A model generated the notes under the pieces. It saw only the letters and a list, made by a program, of their open reading frames with translations. It had not been told where the DNA came from and made no database searches. From Hydrogenophaga sp. (GTDB taxonomy: Bacteria; Pseudomonadota; Gammaproteobacteria; Burkholderiales; Burkholderiaceae_C): a DNA stretch of 64,000 bases. Numbering within the stretch: the first letter of the stretch is position 1; each line of letters begins with the position of its first letter. A program made the translations under genes and the position numbers. Below, one piece after another: positions 38,236 through 47,911 of this stretch. The DNA is taken from NCBI RefSeq assembly GCF_019635465.1, contig NZ_JAHBZK010000008.1, forward strand, positions 124,001 to 188,000, read 5' to 3'.

Positions 38236-38292
38236 GGGGTTCTCCTCGGGCAGGTGCGATACCGGTCATGGTAAGCGGGCTACGATCGCCGG

Positions 38293-39567
38293 GTGCATCC
38301 GACGCGCCGCATCGCCCACCTCGACATGGACGCTTTTTTTGCGTCCGTCGAACTGCTGCGCTACCCCCAGCTCAAGGGCTTGCCAATGGTGATCGGCGGT
38401 GGCCGGCGGCGCGAGGACGAGATGTTCGAACGCCTGCGACAGACCCACCCCGACATCGAATGGGGCCCCGGGACGCTCGACCGCATCCCGCCCGACGCCT
38501 TTCCGCGCCTGGCCGACTACGTGGGCCGGGGTGTTGCCACCACCGCCACCTACGCGGCGCGACAGTTTGGCGTGGGCTCGGCCATGGGGCTGATGAAAGC
38601 CGCCAAACTGTGCCCGCACGCCATCCTGCTACCGGTGGACTTCGATGAGGTGCGGCGCCTGTCGCGCACCTTCAAGCAGGTCATCACCGAGATCGCGCCG
38701 GTGATGGAGGACCGCGGCGTCGACGAGGTCTACATCGACTTCACCGACGTGCCCGGTGGCCAGCGCGAAGGTGGTCGCGTGCTGGCGCGGCTCATCCAGA
38801 AAAGCATCCACCAGGCCACTGGCCTGACCTGCTCGATCGGCGTGGCGCCCAACAAGCTGCTGGCCAAGCTCGCCAGCGAGTTCAACAAGCCCAACGGCAT
38901 CAGCATCGTGCAGCCCGACGACCTGCAGCAGCTGATCTGGCCGCTGCCCTGCCGCAAGCTCAACGGCATCGGCCCCAAGGCCGACGAGAAGCTCAAGGCG
39001 CACGGCATCCAGACCCTGGGTGAGCTGGCTGCGCGCGAGCGCGACTGGCTGATCGCCACCTTTGGCAAGAGCTATGGCGCCTGGCTGCACGAGGCCGCCT
39101 GGGGACGCGACGAGCGCGCCGTGGTGACCGAGAGCGAGCCGGTGAGCATGAGCCGCGAGACCACCTTCGAGCGCGATCTGCACGCGGTGCACGACCGCGC
39201 CGAGCTCGGCGCCATCCTCACCCGCCTATGCGAGCAGGTGGCCAGCGACCTGCAACGCAAGGGCTACCTGGCGCGCACCATCGGCGTCAAGCTGACCTAC
39301 GTGGGCTTCACCAAGGTCACGCGCGACCTGACGCTGGATGCCCCGACGGCCGACGCCGCCGCGATCCGCCGAGCCGCAGGCCAATGCCTCAAGCGGGTGG
39401 ACCTGAGCAAGCGCTTCCGGCTGCTGGGTGTGCGCGCGAGCAAGCTCGTCAAACCCGGGACACCCGAGGCGCAGGAGGCCGCCTACAGTGGCCCCGCCCG
39501 CCCCAAGCCACGAGACAAGGCCCACCCCGATGAACGCACCGACCTGCTTTTCCCTGAGCTGGACTGA
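38293..39567 (+). CDS. dinB: DNA polymerase IV
   Basis: This is a 424-residue Y-family translesion polymerase. The acidic motifs HLDMDAFFASVE and RGVDEVYIDF hold the metal-binding residues, and CSIGVAPNKLLAKLASEFNKPNG is the palm signature. Compared with E. coli Pol IV there is an insertion of roughly 35 residues after VIGGG (about residues 37-75, rich in Arg and Pro). The likely start is GTG at 38293. No LexA box is obvious in the short gap upstream. Confidence 0.94.
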   Translation: MHPTRRIAHLDMDAFFASVELLRYPQLKGLPMVIGGGRRREDEMFERLRQTHPDIEWGPGTLDRIPPDAFPRLADYVGRGVATTATYAARQFGVGSAMGLMKAAKLCPHAILLPVDFDEVRRLSRTFKQVITEIAPVMEDRGVDEVYIDFTDVPGGQREGGRVLARLIQKSIHQATGLTCSIGVAPNKLLAKLASEFNKPNGISIVQPDDLQQLIWPLPCRKLNGIGPKADEKLKAHGIQTLGELAARERDWLIATFGKSYGAWLHEAAWGRDERAVVTESEPVSMSRETTFERDLHAVHDRAELGAILTRLCEQVASDLQRKGYLARTIGVKLTYVGFTKVTRDLTLDAPTADAAAIRRAAGQCLKRVDLSKRFRLLGVRASKLVKPGTPEAQEAAYSGPARPKPRDKAHPDERTDLLFPELD

Positions 39568-40372
39568 CCACGTCGCCCACCTGTCGCTCAACCGGCCCCA
39601 GGCGATGAACACCATGGGCCCGACCTTCTGGCGCGAGCTCGACGCCTTGCTCACGCAGTTGCACCAGGAGGGCCGCGCGCGGGCGCTGGTCATCAGCAGC
39701 ACCGGCAAGCACTTCAGCGCCGGCATGGACCTGGAGACCTTCGGTGGCGCCATCACCATGGACGACGCCAGCCCGCAGGGGCGCGCCGCCATCTTCGACC
39801 TGCTCACCGACATGCAGGCCACCTTTACCAAGATCGAGCGCCTGCGCGTACCGGTGATCTTCGCCATCCAGGGTGGCTGCATCGGCGGCGCGGTCGACAT
39901 GGTCACCGCCGGCTGCATCCGCTACGCCAGCACCGACGCCTTCTTCTGCATCCAGGAGATCAACATCGGCATGGTGGCCGACGTCGGCACTCTGCAGCGC
40001 CTGCCCAAGCTGGTGCCCCCTGGCGTGGTGAAGGAGCTGGCCTACACCGGCCGCCGCATGAGCGCGCAGCGTGCCATGGCCGTCGGCCTGGTCAACGAGG
40101 TGTTCGACTCGCACGCAGCGACCGTTGACGCGGCGCTTCAGTGCGCGCGCGAGATCGCATCGAAGCCGCCGGTGGCCATCTGGGGCAGCAAGCAGGCCAT
40201 CGACTACGCCCGCGAGCACAGCACCGAAGACAGCCTGCGCCAGATGGGCTGGCTGCAGGGCGCGGTCTGGAGCAACGCCACCGTGCGCGAGGCCATCACC
40301 GCCATGAAGGAACGGCGCCAGGGGCAGTTCGACCCGCTGGCGCCATTGGTATCGTTTCGCGACGCCGGCTGA
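39530..40372 (+). CDS. Crotonase-family protein, dienoyl-CoA isomerase-like
   Basis: This 280-residue enoyl-CoA hydratase/isomerase superfamily member has the oxyanion-hole region STGKHFSAGMDL and IQGGCIGGAVDM. IQEINIGMVADVGTLQRLPKL matches the ECH1 group (delta3,5-delta2,4-dienoyl-CoA isomerase), including the Asp of ADVG. It may act on unsaturated fatty acids or aromatic intermediates. The ATG lies 38 bases inside dinB, so translation may be coupled. Confidence 0.86.
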   Translation: MNAPTCFSLSWTDHVAHLSLNRPQAMNTMGPTFWRELDALLTQLHQEGRARALVISSTGKHFSAGMDLETFGGAITMDDASPQGRAAIFDLLTDMQATFTKIERLRVPVIFAIQGGCIGGAVDMVTAGCIRYASTDAFFCIQEINIGMVADVGTLQRLPKLVPPGVVKELAYTGRRMSAQRAMAVGLVNEVFDSHAATVDAALQCAREIASKPPVAIWGSKQAIDYAREHSTEDSLRQMGWLQGAVWSNATVREAITAMKERRQGQFDPLAPLVSFRDAG

Positions 40373-40403
40373 GGCCCTGCGCGACGGGCGCCTGGCGGGC
40401 GCC

Positions 40404-41327
40404 TCAACAGCGCCGCGTCGCCTGGCTGCCCTCGGACTCCAGCGGCGCGGGTGGCACAAAGTGCCGTGCATGCTCGACCTGATCGCGCGAGCGCAGTCGC
40501 GCAAAGAAACGGAAGCTGCGCTGCCCGGCAGAAGAAATCTCCTTGAGATCGACGCGCACGCCGTCGGTGGTCAGGCGGCGATGATCCGCCCCGTTGGGGA
40601 TCTGCAGATGCAGCTTCACGGCCCGCAGTGAACCGGGAAAGATGTCGCCGAGGTCGGTGATCACGTGCCAGTAGCGGCCGTCGTCCAGGCGCGAGGCCTG
40701 TGCGCCGGTGAAGCTTTCCAGGATCACCCCGATGTCGAGCTCACCCTTGCGCACCACGCGCTCGCTGTCGTTGATCACGTCGATCTGCAACACCCGGCTG
40801 AGCACGCCGCTGCCTTCGTCGCTGTACTCCACGATGTCGGTCTGCACATCGTCGGCCACTTGCACGCCCTGGATGCTGTAGCGCACCGAGTGGCGCGATG
40901 TACCAGCACCACCGGCTTGCGCCAGCGCCCAGGCAATGCGCCGCCCCAGTTCGGTGGCGAGATCGGCTATGCGCCCGCCGTAGACGATGTGGTGGTAGTG
41001 CCGCAGGTCAAAAGGGATGTCCTCCTGCCGCTGCGTCAGCAGGATCACCCGCTTGCCCAGCCCGTGCGCGTAGCCGGTCTCGTAGAAGACGTTGGCATTT
41101 CGACCGGTGAGGTCGGCCACCACCACGTCAGCGCTGCGGATCTGGTGGTAGATGCGGTCCAGAATGCTGCCGTCGAACATCTGTTCGTCCACGCGCTCGC
41201 AATAACAGCCCTGTTCCTCGCAGGCACGCTTGATGCCGTAGCGGTAGATGTCGTCGAAGGCCGAATCGAACGGCATGAGCACGAACACGAAGGGCTTGGC
41301 GCCCGGCTGGATGGACATCGTCGACAC
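40404..41327 (-). CDS. TIR/nucleoside deoxyribosyltransferase-fold protein of unknown function
   Basis: This 307-residue protein has an N-terminal flavodoxin-like domain (about 10-140): FVFVLMPFDSAFDDIYRYG, then SADVVVADLTGRNANVFYETGYAHGL and VILLTQRQEDIPFDLRHY. The N..YE.G motif is the place of the catalytic Glu in nucleoside deoxyribosyltransferases and TIR NADases. The remaining 165 residues are beta-rich and not recognised. Such domains occur in nucleotide-signalling and defence proteins, but no partner gene is adjacent. It is divergent from the HDAC-family gene. Confidence 0.7.
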   Translation of the reverse strand: MSTMSIQPGAKPFVFVLMPFDSAFDDIYRYGIKRACEEQGCYCERVDEQMFDGSILDRIYHQIRSADVVVADLTGRNANVFYETGYAHGLGKRVILLTQRQEDIPFDLRHYHHIVYGGRIADLATELGRRIAWALAQAGGAGTSRHSVRYSIQGVQVADDVQTDIVEYSDEGSGVLSRVLQIDVINDSERVVRKGELDIGVILESFTGAQASRLDDGRYWHVITDLGDIFPGSLRAVKLHLQIPNGADHRRLTTDGVRVDLKEISSAGQRSFRFFARLRSRDQVEHARHFVPPAPLESEGSQATRRC

Positions 41328-41416
41328 CTCCCGGTGCCCGCAGTGGCACCTTTGTCGAGGCGGGTTTGTAGTTCAATGGTGGGCTTCTGACATCACGAAA
41401 GGCTTGCGGCAACACC

Positions 41417-42478
41417 ATGCGGATCTGGCACAACACCGAACACGCCTTGCACGCCGGGCGCGAAGAGATGTACCGCGGGCGCATGGTGCCCTGCCACGAG
41501 GTGCCCGAGCGCCTCGGCTTCGTGCTTGCCGAGCTGCTGCGGCGCGGCGCCGGCCCGATCGAAGCGCCCACGGTGGCCGATGCCGAGCTGGACGCCGCCA
41601 TCGCCCGCATCCACGACCCGCGCTACCTGCACACACTGGCCACGGCCTGGGATGACTGGGTCGCCATGGATCCGGCCAACGCCGGGCGCGACGCCCTGCC
41701 CTCGGTGTGGCCCCTGCCCAATGCACATGGTTTTCGCGCCGACCGACTGCCCGAGAACGCCGCGGCGCGCCTGGGTCTGTTCGCCTTCGACTCGGGCAGC
41801 CCGCTGATGGCGGGCACCTGGCGCGCGGCCCGCGCCGGCGCGGCCTGCGCGCTGGCGGCGGCGCGCACGGTACTGGTCGGGCAACGCAGCGCCTTTGCGC
41901 TGACGCGTCCCCCCGGTCACCACGCCGGGCCCGCCTTCTTTGGTGGTTACTGCTTTTTGAACAACGGCGCCATCGCAGCCCAGGCGCTGCGCGATGGTGG
42001 GCACGACAAGGTGGCGGTGCTCGACATCGACTACCACCACGGCAACGGCACCCAGACCATCTTCTATGAGCGCGCCGACGTGCTCACGCTGTCCATCCAC
42101 GGCGATCCGCGCACCGAGTACCCGTTCTTCCTAGGCCATGCCGACGAGACCGGTGCTGGCGAGGGCACGGGCTTCAACCGGAACTGGGCACTGCCGCGCG
42201 GCACGGGCTTGCCGGCCTGGCGCCAGGCGCTCGACGAGGCGATGGCGGCGGTGCGCACCCATGGCGCCACCGCGCTGGTGGTGCCCATGGGGCTGGACAC
42301 CTTCGAGGGCGATCCGATTTCGGGCTTCCGGCTCAGGACCACCGACTACGCCGGCATCGGCGCCGCCCTGGCCGGGCTGTCTTTGCCGACGGTGTTCACC
42401 TTCGAAGGCGGCTACGCCGTGAGCGAGGTGGGCGTCAACGCGGCCGAACTGCTGGGCGGCTTCGAGCGCGCCGCCTGA
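41417..42478 (+). CDS. Histone deacetylase-family amidohydrolase
   Basis: This 353-residue arginase-fold zinc hydrolase has the active-site pair H168-H169 in RPPGHHAGP and zinc ligands D203, D205 and H207 in VLDIDYHHGNGT, with a later Asp in GLDTFEGDP. Bacterial members deacetylate acetylpolyamines or similar amides. The substrate is not defined. There is no linked polyamine gene. Confidence 0.88.
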   Translation: MRIWHNTEHALHAGREEMYRGRMVPCHEVPERLGFVLAELLRRGAGPIEAPTVADAELDAAIARIHDPRYLHTLATAWDDWVAMDPANAGRDALPSVWPLPNAHGFRADRLPENAAARLGLFAFDSGSPLMAGTWRAARAGAACALAAARTVLVGQRSAFALTRPPGHHAGPAFFGGYCFLNNGAIAAQALRDGGHDKVAVLDIDYHHGNGTQTIFYERADVLTLSIHGDPRTEYPFFLGHADETGAGEGTGFNRNWALPRGTGLPAWRQALDEAMAAVRTHGATALVVPMGLDTFEGDPISGFRLRTTDYAGIGAALAGLSLPTVFTFEGGYAVSEVGVNAAELLGGFERAA

Positions 42479-42505
42479 GCCAGTGAAGGCCGGGCTCGCC
42501 TCGGC

Positions 42506-43357
42506 CTATTGCCGCGCGGTGCGGATATTGACCGGCGGCTGCTGCGGGTGGCTGCTGCGCCAGGGGTTGATGTCCAGCCCGCCGCGGCGTGTGTAGCGCG
42601 CGTAGACGCTCAGCTTGGCCGGCTTGCAGCGCGTCCACACGTCCATGTAGATGCGCTCGACACACTGCTCATGAAACTCGTTGTGGTTGCGAAAGCTCAC
42701 CAGGTACTGCAGCAGACCGGCCTGGTCGATCTGCGGCCCGCTGTAGGCGATCTGCACGCTGCCCCAGTCGGGTTGCCCGGTCACGAGGCAGTTGCTCTTG
42801 AGCAGGTGGCTCACCAGTGTCTCGCTCACCGGTTGCTCGTCGAAGGCGGCGCCCAGCAGCTCGGGGGCGGGCTCGTAGCGCGTGCACTCGACATCAAGTC
42901 GGTCGAGGCTGAGGCCGTCAAGCTCGTGGATGGGTTCGGCATCAAAGCGGTCGGGCGCGACCAGGCGCACGCCCACCGAGGCCTGCACAGCCTGCCCGTG
43001 CCACACGGCGGCGCTCAGGTCACCGCGCAGTTGGTCGCGCACCGCATCGGCGCTGTCAAAGGCTGTGTTGTTGAAGCTGTTCAGATAGAGCTTGAAGGAC
43101 TTGCTCTCGACGATGTGCGTGCTCTCGCACGGCACGGTGATGTGCGCGATCGCCACCTGCGGCTTGCCACGCCGGTTGAGCCAGGACAGCTCGTAGGCGG
43201 TCCACAGGTCGCAACCCACGAAGGGCACACTGCCGGCGATGCCGATCTCGCGCCGCTTGGCCTCGCGCGGCAGCGGAAACAACAGGCTGGGGTCGTACCG
43301 GTCGATGTAGGCCGAGGCCTTGCCCAGCTGGGACTGTTCGGGCGTGTTGGCCATCAC
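42506..43357 (-). CDS. queF: NADPH-dependent 7-cyano-7-deazaguanine reductase
   Basis: QueF reduces preQ0 to preQ1 in queuosine synthesis. The 283-residue protein is the long, two-domain type of E. coli. The nucleophile C190 ([12 protein letters not shown]) and D197 match E. coli numbering, and the [13 protein letters not shown] stretch is present (85-97). No other queuosine genes are near. It lies 10 bases after the oxygenase gene, probably in one transcript. Confidence 0.95.
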   Translation of the reverse strand: MMANTPEQSQLGKASAYIDRYDPSLLFPLPREAKRREIGIAGSVPFVGCDLWTAYELSWLNRRGKPQVAIAHITVPCESTHIVESKSFKLYLNSFNNTAFDSADAVRDQLRGDLSAAVWHGQAVQASVGVRLVAPDRFDAEPIHELDGLSLDRLDVECTRYEPAPELLGAAFDEQPVSETLVSHLLKSNCLVTGQPDWGSVQIAYSGPQIDQAGLLQYLVSFRNHNEFHEQCVERIYMDVWTRCKPAKLSVYARYTRRGGLDINPWRSSHPQQPPVNIRTARQ

Positions 43358-43367
43358 TTGGACTCGA

Positions 43368-44258
43368 TCACTTGAACTCGTTGAGGCGCAGCCACTTGGT
43401 GGCCACCCATTTTTCGCCCTCGATCACGGGCGCGCCGCCGTGCAGGGTGCGCGTGCTCGGGTGCGGGCGGTCGTAGCTGAAGAACACGGCGCTGCCGCGC
43501 ACCGGCGCCACCTCCAGCCCCACATCGGGGAAGGTGGTGCCGCCGCCGCGTGTGGGCTCGTTGAGGTACATCACCACCGTGGCCACGCGCTGGCCACCCC
43601 GCTTGAGGATGGTGGGCGTGCCGGGTTCGTCGGGCGCGAAGTAGTCGTAGTGCGGCTTGTACTCGGCGCCCGGGCGGTAATGCAGCACCTGCACGCCCTC
43701 GCCGTTCTCGACCGGCCAGCCCACCAGGCGGGCGATGCGCGCCTCGATGGCGGCCACCTCGGGCGTCTGGCCGCGGGTGAAGAACATGCCATTACTGGTG
43801 CGGTCGGGGTTGAGCTCCTCACCGCCGGTAGTGGTCTGCACGGTCAGCGAACGCGCCATGCGCGGCTTGGCCGACTCGATCACCGCGTCGCATTCGTCGG
43901 CGCTGAGCAGGTTGCCCAGCACCACCACGCGCGGATTGGTCATGTGGCTGATGACGTCGACCCAGCGGTCGCCGGCGTCGATGCGGCGCGGCGAACCGGT
44001 GAGGTCGATCGTGGGCACCCGGGTGGCGATGCCCACCGCGCCCAGCACCTCGTCGCGCAGCTCGCTCGGCATGGCCGCCAGCTGCTGAGCGGGCATGCCG
44101 CGCAAATGGTCCTTCATGGTCTGCTCGAGCGCCTTCTCGGCCACGCCCGCCTGCCAGCCGGCCTCGACCATGGCCTTGATGACCGCGTCGGGCGAAAAGC
44201 CGGCACTGGCCTGCTCGATGATCCAGCGCCGCAAATCGGGGGTGATCGTCTGTGCCAT
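43368..44258 (-). CDS. Prolyl 4-hydroxylase-like 2-oxoglutarate/Fe(II) oxygenase
   Basis: This 296-residue protein has a double-stranded beta-helix oxygenase domain in the C-terminal half, with iron ligands H203 and D205 (KPHYDYF) and H273 (TLHGGAP), and a 2-oxoglutarate-binding Lys around 283-288. The N-terminal 50 residues look like a small helical UBA-type domain ([16 protein letters not shown]). It would hydroxylate a protein or peptide; the target is unknown. It lies between yaaA and queF on the minus strand. Confidence 0.88.
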   Translation of the reverse strand: MAQTITPDLRRWIIEQASAGFSPDAVIKAMVEAGWQAGVAEKALEQTMKDHLRGMPAQQLAAMPSELRDEVLGAVGIATRVPTIDLTGSPRRIDAGDRWVDVISHMTNPRVVVLGNLLSADECDAVIESAKPRMARSLTVQTTTGGEELNPDRTSNGMFFTRGQTPEVAAIEARIARLVGWPVENGEGVQVLHYRPGAEYKPHYDYFAPDEPGTPTILKRGGQRVATVVMYLNEPTRGGGTTFPDVGLEVAPVRGSAVFFSYDRPHPSTRTLHGGAPVIEGEKWVATKWLRLNEFK

Positions 44259-44269
44259 GGGGTCTCCTC

Positions 44270-45046
44270 TCAGGTCTGCGCGTCGCGTCGAAATACGTAG
44301 CGATCGGGTCCCGACACCGTGGGCTCGAATCGGTAGCCTTCGATGTCGAACGCCTTGAGCTGCTCCGGCGTGGCCGCGCGGTGCTTCAGCGCCCAGCGCA
44401 CCATCAGGCCGCGCGCACGCTTGGCGTTGAAGCTGATGATTTTGTACCCCACACCCTTGCGTTCTTCAAACACGCAGGTGACCACCCGGGGCTGGAGCAC
44501 CTTGAGGTCCACCGCCCTGAAGTACTCCTCGCTGGCGAGGTTGACCAGCACCGGGCTCTTGTCGGCGCGGGCGCGCTGGTTGAGGTACTCGGCAATGCGG
44601 CTGCCCCAGTAGGCATAGAGGCTGTTGCCTTGCGCCGTCTTCAGGCGCGTGCCCATCTCCAGCCGGTAAGGCTGCATGCGGTCCAGGGGACGCAACACGC
44701 CGTACAGCCCGCTGAGGATGCACAGGTGCTGCTGCAGCCAGTCGAGTTCGTCGGCGTCGAGCGATTTGGCATCCAGCCCCCCGTACACGTCGCCATCGAA
44801 GGCCAGCACCGCCTGCTTGCTGTTCTTGGCGGTAAAGCTGGGCCGCCAGGCTTCGTAGCGCGCCGCGTTGAGTGCGGCCAGCTTGTCGGACAGGTCCATC
44901 AGTTCGGCGATCTGCTGCGGCGACTTGCGGCGCATGACCGCCACCAGCTCAGAGGCTTCGGGCACGAACAGCGGGCGGCTGTGTTGGTCGATGTGGGGCG
45001 GCGTCTCGTAGTCGAGCGCCTTGGCGGGGGAGATGACGAACAGCAT
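44270..45046 (-). CDS. yaaA: Peroxide stress protein YaaA
   Basis: This 258-residue YaaA (DUF328) protein has [17 protein letters not shown] at the start, YNAKRARG-like [14 protein letters not shown] near the C-terminus and [17 protein letters not shown]-type sequence in the middle. In E. coli, YaaA limits free iron during hydrogen peroxide stress. ATG 45046 matches the family start. It lies 11 bases before the oxygenase gene and just after the terminator of the rubrerythrin operon. Confidence 0.93.
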   Translation of the reverse strand: MLFVISPAKALDYETPPHIDQHSRPLFVPEASELVAVMRRKSPQQIAELMDLSDKLAALNAARYEAWRPSFTAKNSKQAVLAFDGDVYGGLDAKSLDADELDWLQQHLCILSGLYGVLRPLDRMQPYRLEMGTRLKTAQGNSLYAYWGSRIAEYLNQRARADKSPVLVNLASEEYFRAVDLKVLQPRVVTCVFEERKGVGYKIISFNAKRARGLMVRWALKHRAATPEQLKAFDIEGYRFEPTVSGPDRYVFRRDAQT

Positions 45047-45054
45047 GGGTGGCA

Positions 45055-45083
45055 AAAAGAAGGGGCTTCCCGCAGGAAGCCCC
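45055..45083 (-). terminator. Terminator of the rubrerythrin operon
   Basis: GGGGCTTCC (45062-45070) pairs with GGAAGCCCC (45075-45083). Read on the minus strand, the stem is followed by CTTCTTTTT. It lies 21 bases after the DUF3501 stop. Confidence 0.75.
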
Positions 45084-45103
45084 CGATTATCGTGGCCGCC
45101 GGC

Positions 45104-45694
45104 TCAGCGGAAATCACCCGCCAGACTGGCCAGTGTCTCGGGCGCAATCTGCACGTGCGCCGGGTAGTTGGTGTGGTCACAGCCCAGCTTGACGCTGGCG
45201 CCGGCGCGGATGGCCGCGACCATGGCTGGGGTGAACTCGAAGCGCACGAAATGCACGGCGGAGGTCTTGTCGTCGTTCTCGCGATCAAGGTCTTCGTCGG
45301 CAATGGCGTACACGCGCTTCATGCCTTCGACCTCGACGAACAGGCGGTCCTCGATGCCGATCAACCGGGCCAGTTCGCGGCGGCGCTCGTTGATGTCGGT
45401 GTATTCCAGCAGCATGGTGGCCTTCCAGTTGCTGCCATCGGGCACCAGCGGCGCATAGGCCTCGATCTCCTGCGCAATGCCCTCTTCCTCGAAGATCTTC
45501 TCGACCCGCAACATCTCCTGGATCTGGTAGCGGATCGTCAGCTCGCTCTCGAACTGCAGGTTGAGGTGTTCGCCCAGATGCACCGAGCGCAGCTTGCGGT
45601 GCGCGATGACCTCGGGCTTGTGGGCCTTGCGCCACTTGCTGTAGGCCTCCAGCGTCATGAGGCTGTCGGCGGTGATGTGTCCGGTCAGTTGCAT
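45104..45694 (-). CDS. DUF3501 protein
   Basis: This is a 196-residue soluble protein of the DUF3501 family, typically the last gene after a rubrerythrin and a GlpC-like Fe-S protein. Typical stretches are HRKLRSVHLGEHLNLQFES and LIGIEDRLFVEVEG. No catalytic motif is recognised. It starts 13 bases after the Fe-S gene and ends before a good terminator. Confidence 0.85.
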   Translation of the reverse strand: MQLTGHITADSLMTLEAYSKWRKAHKPEVIAHRKLRSVHLGEHLNLQFESELTIRYQIQEMLRVEKIFEEEGIAQEIEAYAPLVPDGSNWKATMLLEYTDINERRRELARLIGIEDRLFVEVEGMKRVYAIADEDLDRENDDKTSAVHFVRFEFTPAMVAAIRAGASVKLGCDHTNYPAHVQIAPETLASLAGDFR

Positions 45695-45707
45695 GGTGCG
45701 AAGCCCC

Positions 45708-47057
45708 TCACTTCAGGCCATAGGCCTTCGCAATGAGGCTCAAGGGGTGTTGCAGGTCGGGGCTGCCCAGGCCGTTGACGTCAAAGCCCTGGGCAATGTG
45801 GTGCCCGCCCAGCGGGCAGTCGGAGCTGATGACGTCGGGCGGGCTGCCGTCCTTCATGGTGGCCATGGCCTTGAACACCGGCTTGCCGATCTTCAAAGCA
45901 TCCTGGTGGTGCCGCTTCTTCACGCCGTAGGTGCCGGCGTGGCCGGAGCAGCGCTCGATGGTATTGACCGTGGTGCCCGGCACCAGCTTGAGCATCTCTT
46001 CGGTCTTCTTGCCCACGTTCTGCACCCGGCTGTGGCAGGGCACCTGGTAGCTCACGTTGCCCAGGGCGTTGGGGAAGTCGGTCTTGAGCAGGCCGTCGCG
46101 CTTGCGCGCCATGAGGTACTCGAACGGGTCCCACATCGCTTCCTTGACGAGCTGGGTGTCCGCGTCATCCGGGAACATGAGTGGCAGCTCCTGCTTGAAC
46201 ATCAGCGCGCAACTGGGCACGGCGGCCAGGATGGCGTAGCCCTCGCGGGCGTACTTCGCCAGCACCGGGATATTGGCCTCCTTGCTTTGCTGCACCGAGT
46301 CCAGATCGCCCAACTCGAGTTTGGGCATGCCGCAGCACTTTTCCTTGTCGACCAGCTCGTAGGGGATGGCGTTGTGGTCGAGGATGCGCAGCAGGTCCAG
46401 ACCGATGCCGGGTTCGTTGTAGTTGATGTAGCAGGTCGAGAAGATCGCCACCTTGCCGGGGGTCTTCTCCCCGTCAACCACGTTCGTGGCCTGGGCCTTG
46501 GGCGCGGCCGAACGGAATCTCTTCGTCGCCAGGTCGGGCAGCCAGGCGTTGCGGTCCACACCCAGCACCTTCTCCATGGCACCGCGCGCGGCCGGCATGT
46601 GATTCACCGCATTGGCCACCTGCACCACCACCGGAATGCCGGCAAAGCTGCCGTGCACATCGGTCGAGGCCAGGAACTGCTCGGCCTTGCCGACCTCGCC
46701 CTTGCGGAACTTGATGGCCTTGGCCCGCAGCATGGTGTGCGGGAAGTCCAGGTTCCACTCGTGCGGCGGCGTGTACGGACACTTGGTCATGTAGCACAGG
46801 TCGCACATGTAGCACTGATCGACCACCTTCCAGTAGTCCTTCTTGTCCACGCCATCGACTTCCATGGTCGAGCTCTCGTCGACCAGATCGAACAGCGTCG
46901 GGAACGAGCCGCACAGGCTCACGCAGCGGCGGCAGCCGTGGCAGATGTCGAAGATGCGTTCGAGCTCGTGGTTGAGCTTGTCCTCGTTCCAGAAGTCGGG
47001 GTTCTTCCAGTCGAGCGGATGGCGCGTCGGCGCCTGCAGGTTGCCTTCGGTGGCCAT
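45708..47057 (-). CDS. GlpC-like (Fe-S)-binding protein with CCG domains
   Basis: This 449-residue protein has two [4Fe-4S] ferredoxin motifs ([11 protein letters not shown] near 41-51 and [13 protein letters not shown]). Two heterodisulfide reductase-type cysteine-rich regions follow: [13 protein letters not shown] and [12 protein letters not shown], the second with the doublet Cys replaced. It should be an electron-transfer subunit. It lies between rubrerythrin and DUF3501 genes, a recurring trio thought to act in peroxide or oxygen stress. The start [10 protein letters not shown] is chosen over upstream in-frame codons that run through palindromic DNA. Confidence 0.88.
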   Translation of the reverse strand: MATEGNLQAPTRHPLDWKNPDFWNEDKLNHELERIFDICHGCRRCVSLCGSFPTLFDLVDESSTMEVDGVDKKDYWKVVDQCYMCDLCYMTKCPYTPPHEWNLDFPHTMLRAKAIKFRKGEVGKAEQFLASTDVHGSFAGIPVVVQVANAVNHMPAARGAMEKVLGVDRNAWLPDLATKRFRSAAPKAQATNVVDGEKTPGKVAIFSTCYINYNEPGIGLDLLRILDHNAIPYELVDKEKCCGMPKLELGDLDSVQQSKEANIPVLAKYAREGYAILAAVPSCALMFKQELPLMFPDDADTQLVKEAMWDPFEYLMARKRDGLLKTDFPNALGNVSYQVPCHSRVQNVGKKTEEMLKLVPGTTVNTIERCSGHAGTYGVKKRHHQDALKIGKPVFKAMATMKDGSPPDVISSDCPLGGHHIAQGFDVNGLGSPDLQHPLSLIAKAYGLK

Positions 47058-47243
47058 GTTCTTGTCTCCGTCTGAGCGGGGTCTGTCGTGGGGTCGGCAA
47101 TGCAAAGGGCTCGGTGAGCCCTTTGCATTGCACTGCGCCCGGGTGGGCGCAGCTTCCAGGGTGCGGCGGATCCGGGTTTCCCGGTCCGCTCGCACCGCCC
47201 CCTTGAGGGGGTGACGCGCCGCAGGCGCGGCGCGGGGGTGGCC
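47058..47243. repeat. Gap packed with hairpins between rubrerythrin and Fe-S genes
   Basis: A perfect 16-bp stem with a GGT loop is at 47097-47112/47116-47131. A perfect 8-bp stem, CTGCGCCC/GGGCGCAG, is at 47133-47152. Further GC-rich hairpins lie around 47164-47188 and 47198-47215. Lying within an operon, these could stabilise or attenuate the transcript. The layout resembles intergenic repeats common in Comamonadaceae. Confidence 0.65.
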
Positions 47244-47666
47244 TCAATCCACCAGTTCGTTCAGCGCCTTCTGGTAGCGGTTGGCGTGCGAACGCTCGGC
47301 CTTGGCCAGGGTTTCGAACCAGTCGGCAATCTCGTCGAAGCCTTCTTCGCGGGCGGTCTTGGCCATGCCCGGGTACATGTCGGTGTACTCGTGGGTTTCG
47401 CCAGCCACGGCCGATGCGAGGTTCTGGCGGGTGCTGCCGATCGGCAGGCCAGTGGCGGGGTCGCCCGAGGCTTCCAGGAATTCGAGGTGGCCATGGGCGT
47501 GGCCGGTTTCGCCCTCGGCGGTCGAGCGGAACAGCGCCGCCACATCGTTCTGGCCTTCCACGTCGGCCTTGTTTGCGAAGTACAGGTAGCGGCGGTTGGC
47601 CTGGGATTCGCCGGCGAAGGCGTCCTTGAGGCACTGCTCGGTCTTGCTGCCTTTCAATGCGGGCAT
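47244..47666 (-). CDS. Rubrerythrin family protein
   Basis: This 140-residue ferritin-like di-iron protein has ExxH-type ligands in [15 protein letters not shown] and [12 protein letters not shown], then [13 protein letters not shown] and [11 protein letters not shown]. It lacks the C-terminal rubredoxin domain, so electrons must come from another protein, perhaps the Fe-S protein encoded next. It should reduce peroxide. AAGGAG six bases before the ATG at 47666 decides the start. Confidence 0.92.
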   Translation of the reverse strand: MPALKGSKTEQCLKDAFAGESQANRRYLYFANKADVEGQNDVAALFRSTAEGETGHAHGHLEFLEASGDPATGLPIGSTRQNLASAVAGETHEYTDMYPGMAKTAREEGFDEIADWFETLAKAERSHANRYQKALNELVD

Positions 47667-47708
47667 GTTCATCTCCTTGCGTGGGTTGAGGATTGCCCAC
47701 CGGCGCAC

Positions 47709-47911
47709 ACGCGCCAGTGACGCTGGAGGACCTTAGTCCGGCCATGGACGATCGTCTAATTGTTCTGGGCTATGCGGCAAATTGCCCGTGCCTATCAGCA
47801 AATACTGATTGATAAGCGTTCTCATCGCCCCTGGTCGTCTCGACCAGGAATTACGTTTGGAGAAACGCATTTCGCTATGGTAAATTTGCCGCCCTGACGA
47901 AGGAGACCGCC
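47709..47911. promoter_or_regulatory. AT-richer divergent promoter region
   Basis: This gap of about 200 bases between the divergent rubrerythrin and VOC genes is visibly less GC-rich than its surroundings (47740-47890), as expected for promoters. Short inverted pairs are seen (CGTTT/AAACG near 47851-47864, GACCAGG/CCTGGTC-type near 47830-47850). I cannot assign -35/-10 boxes with confidence. Confidence 0.4.
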
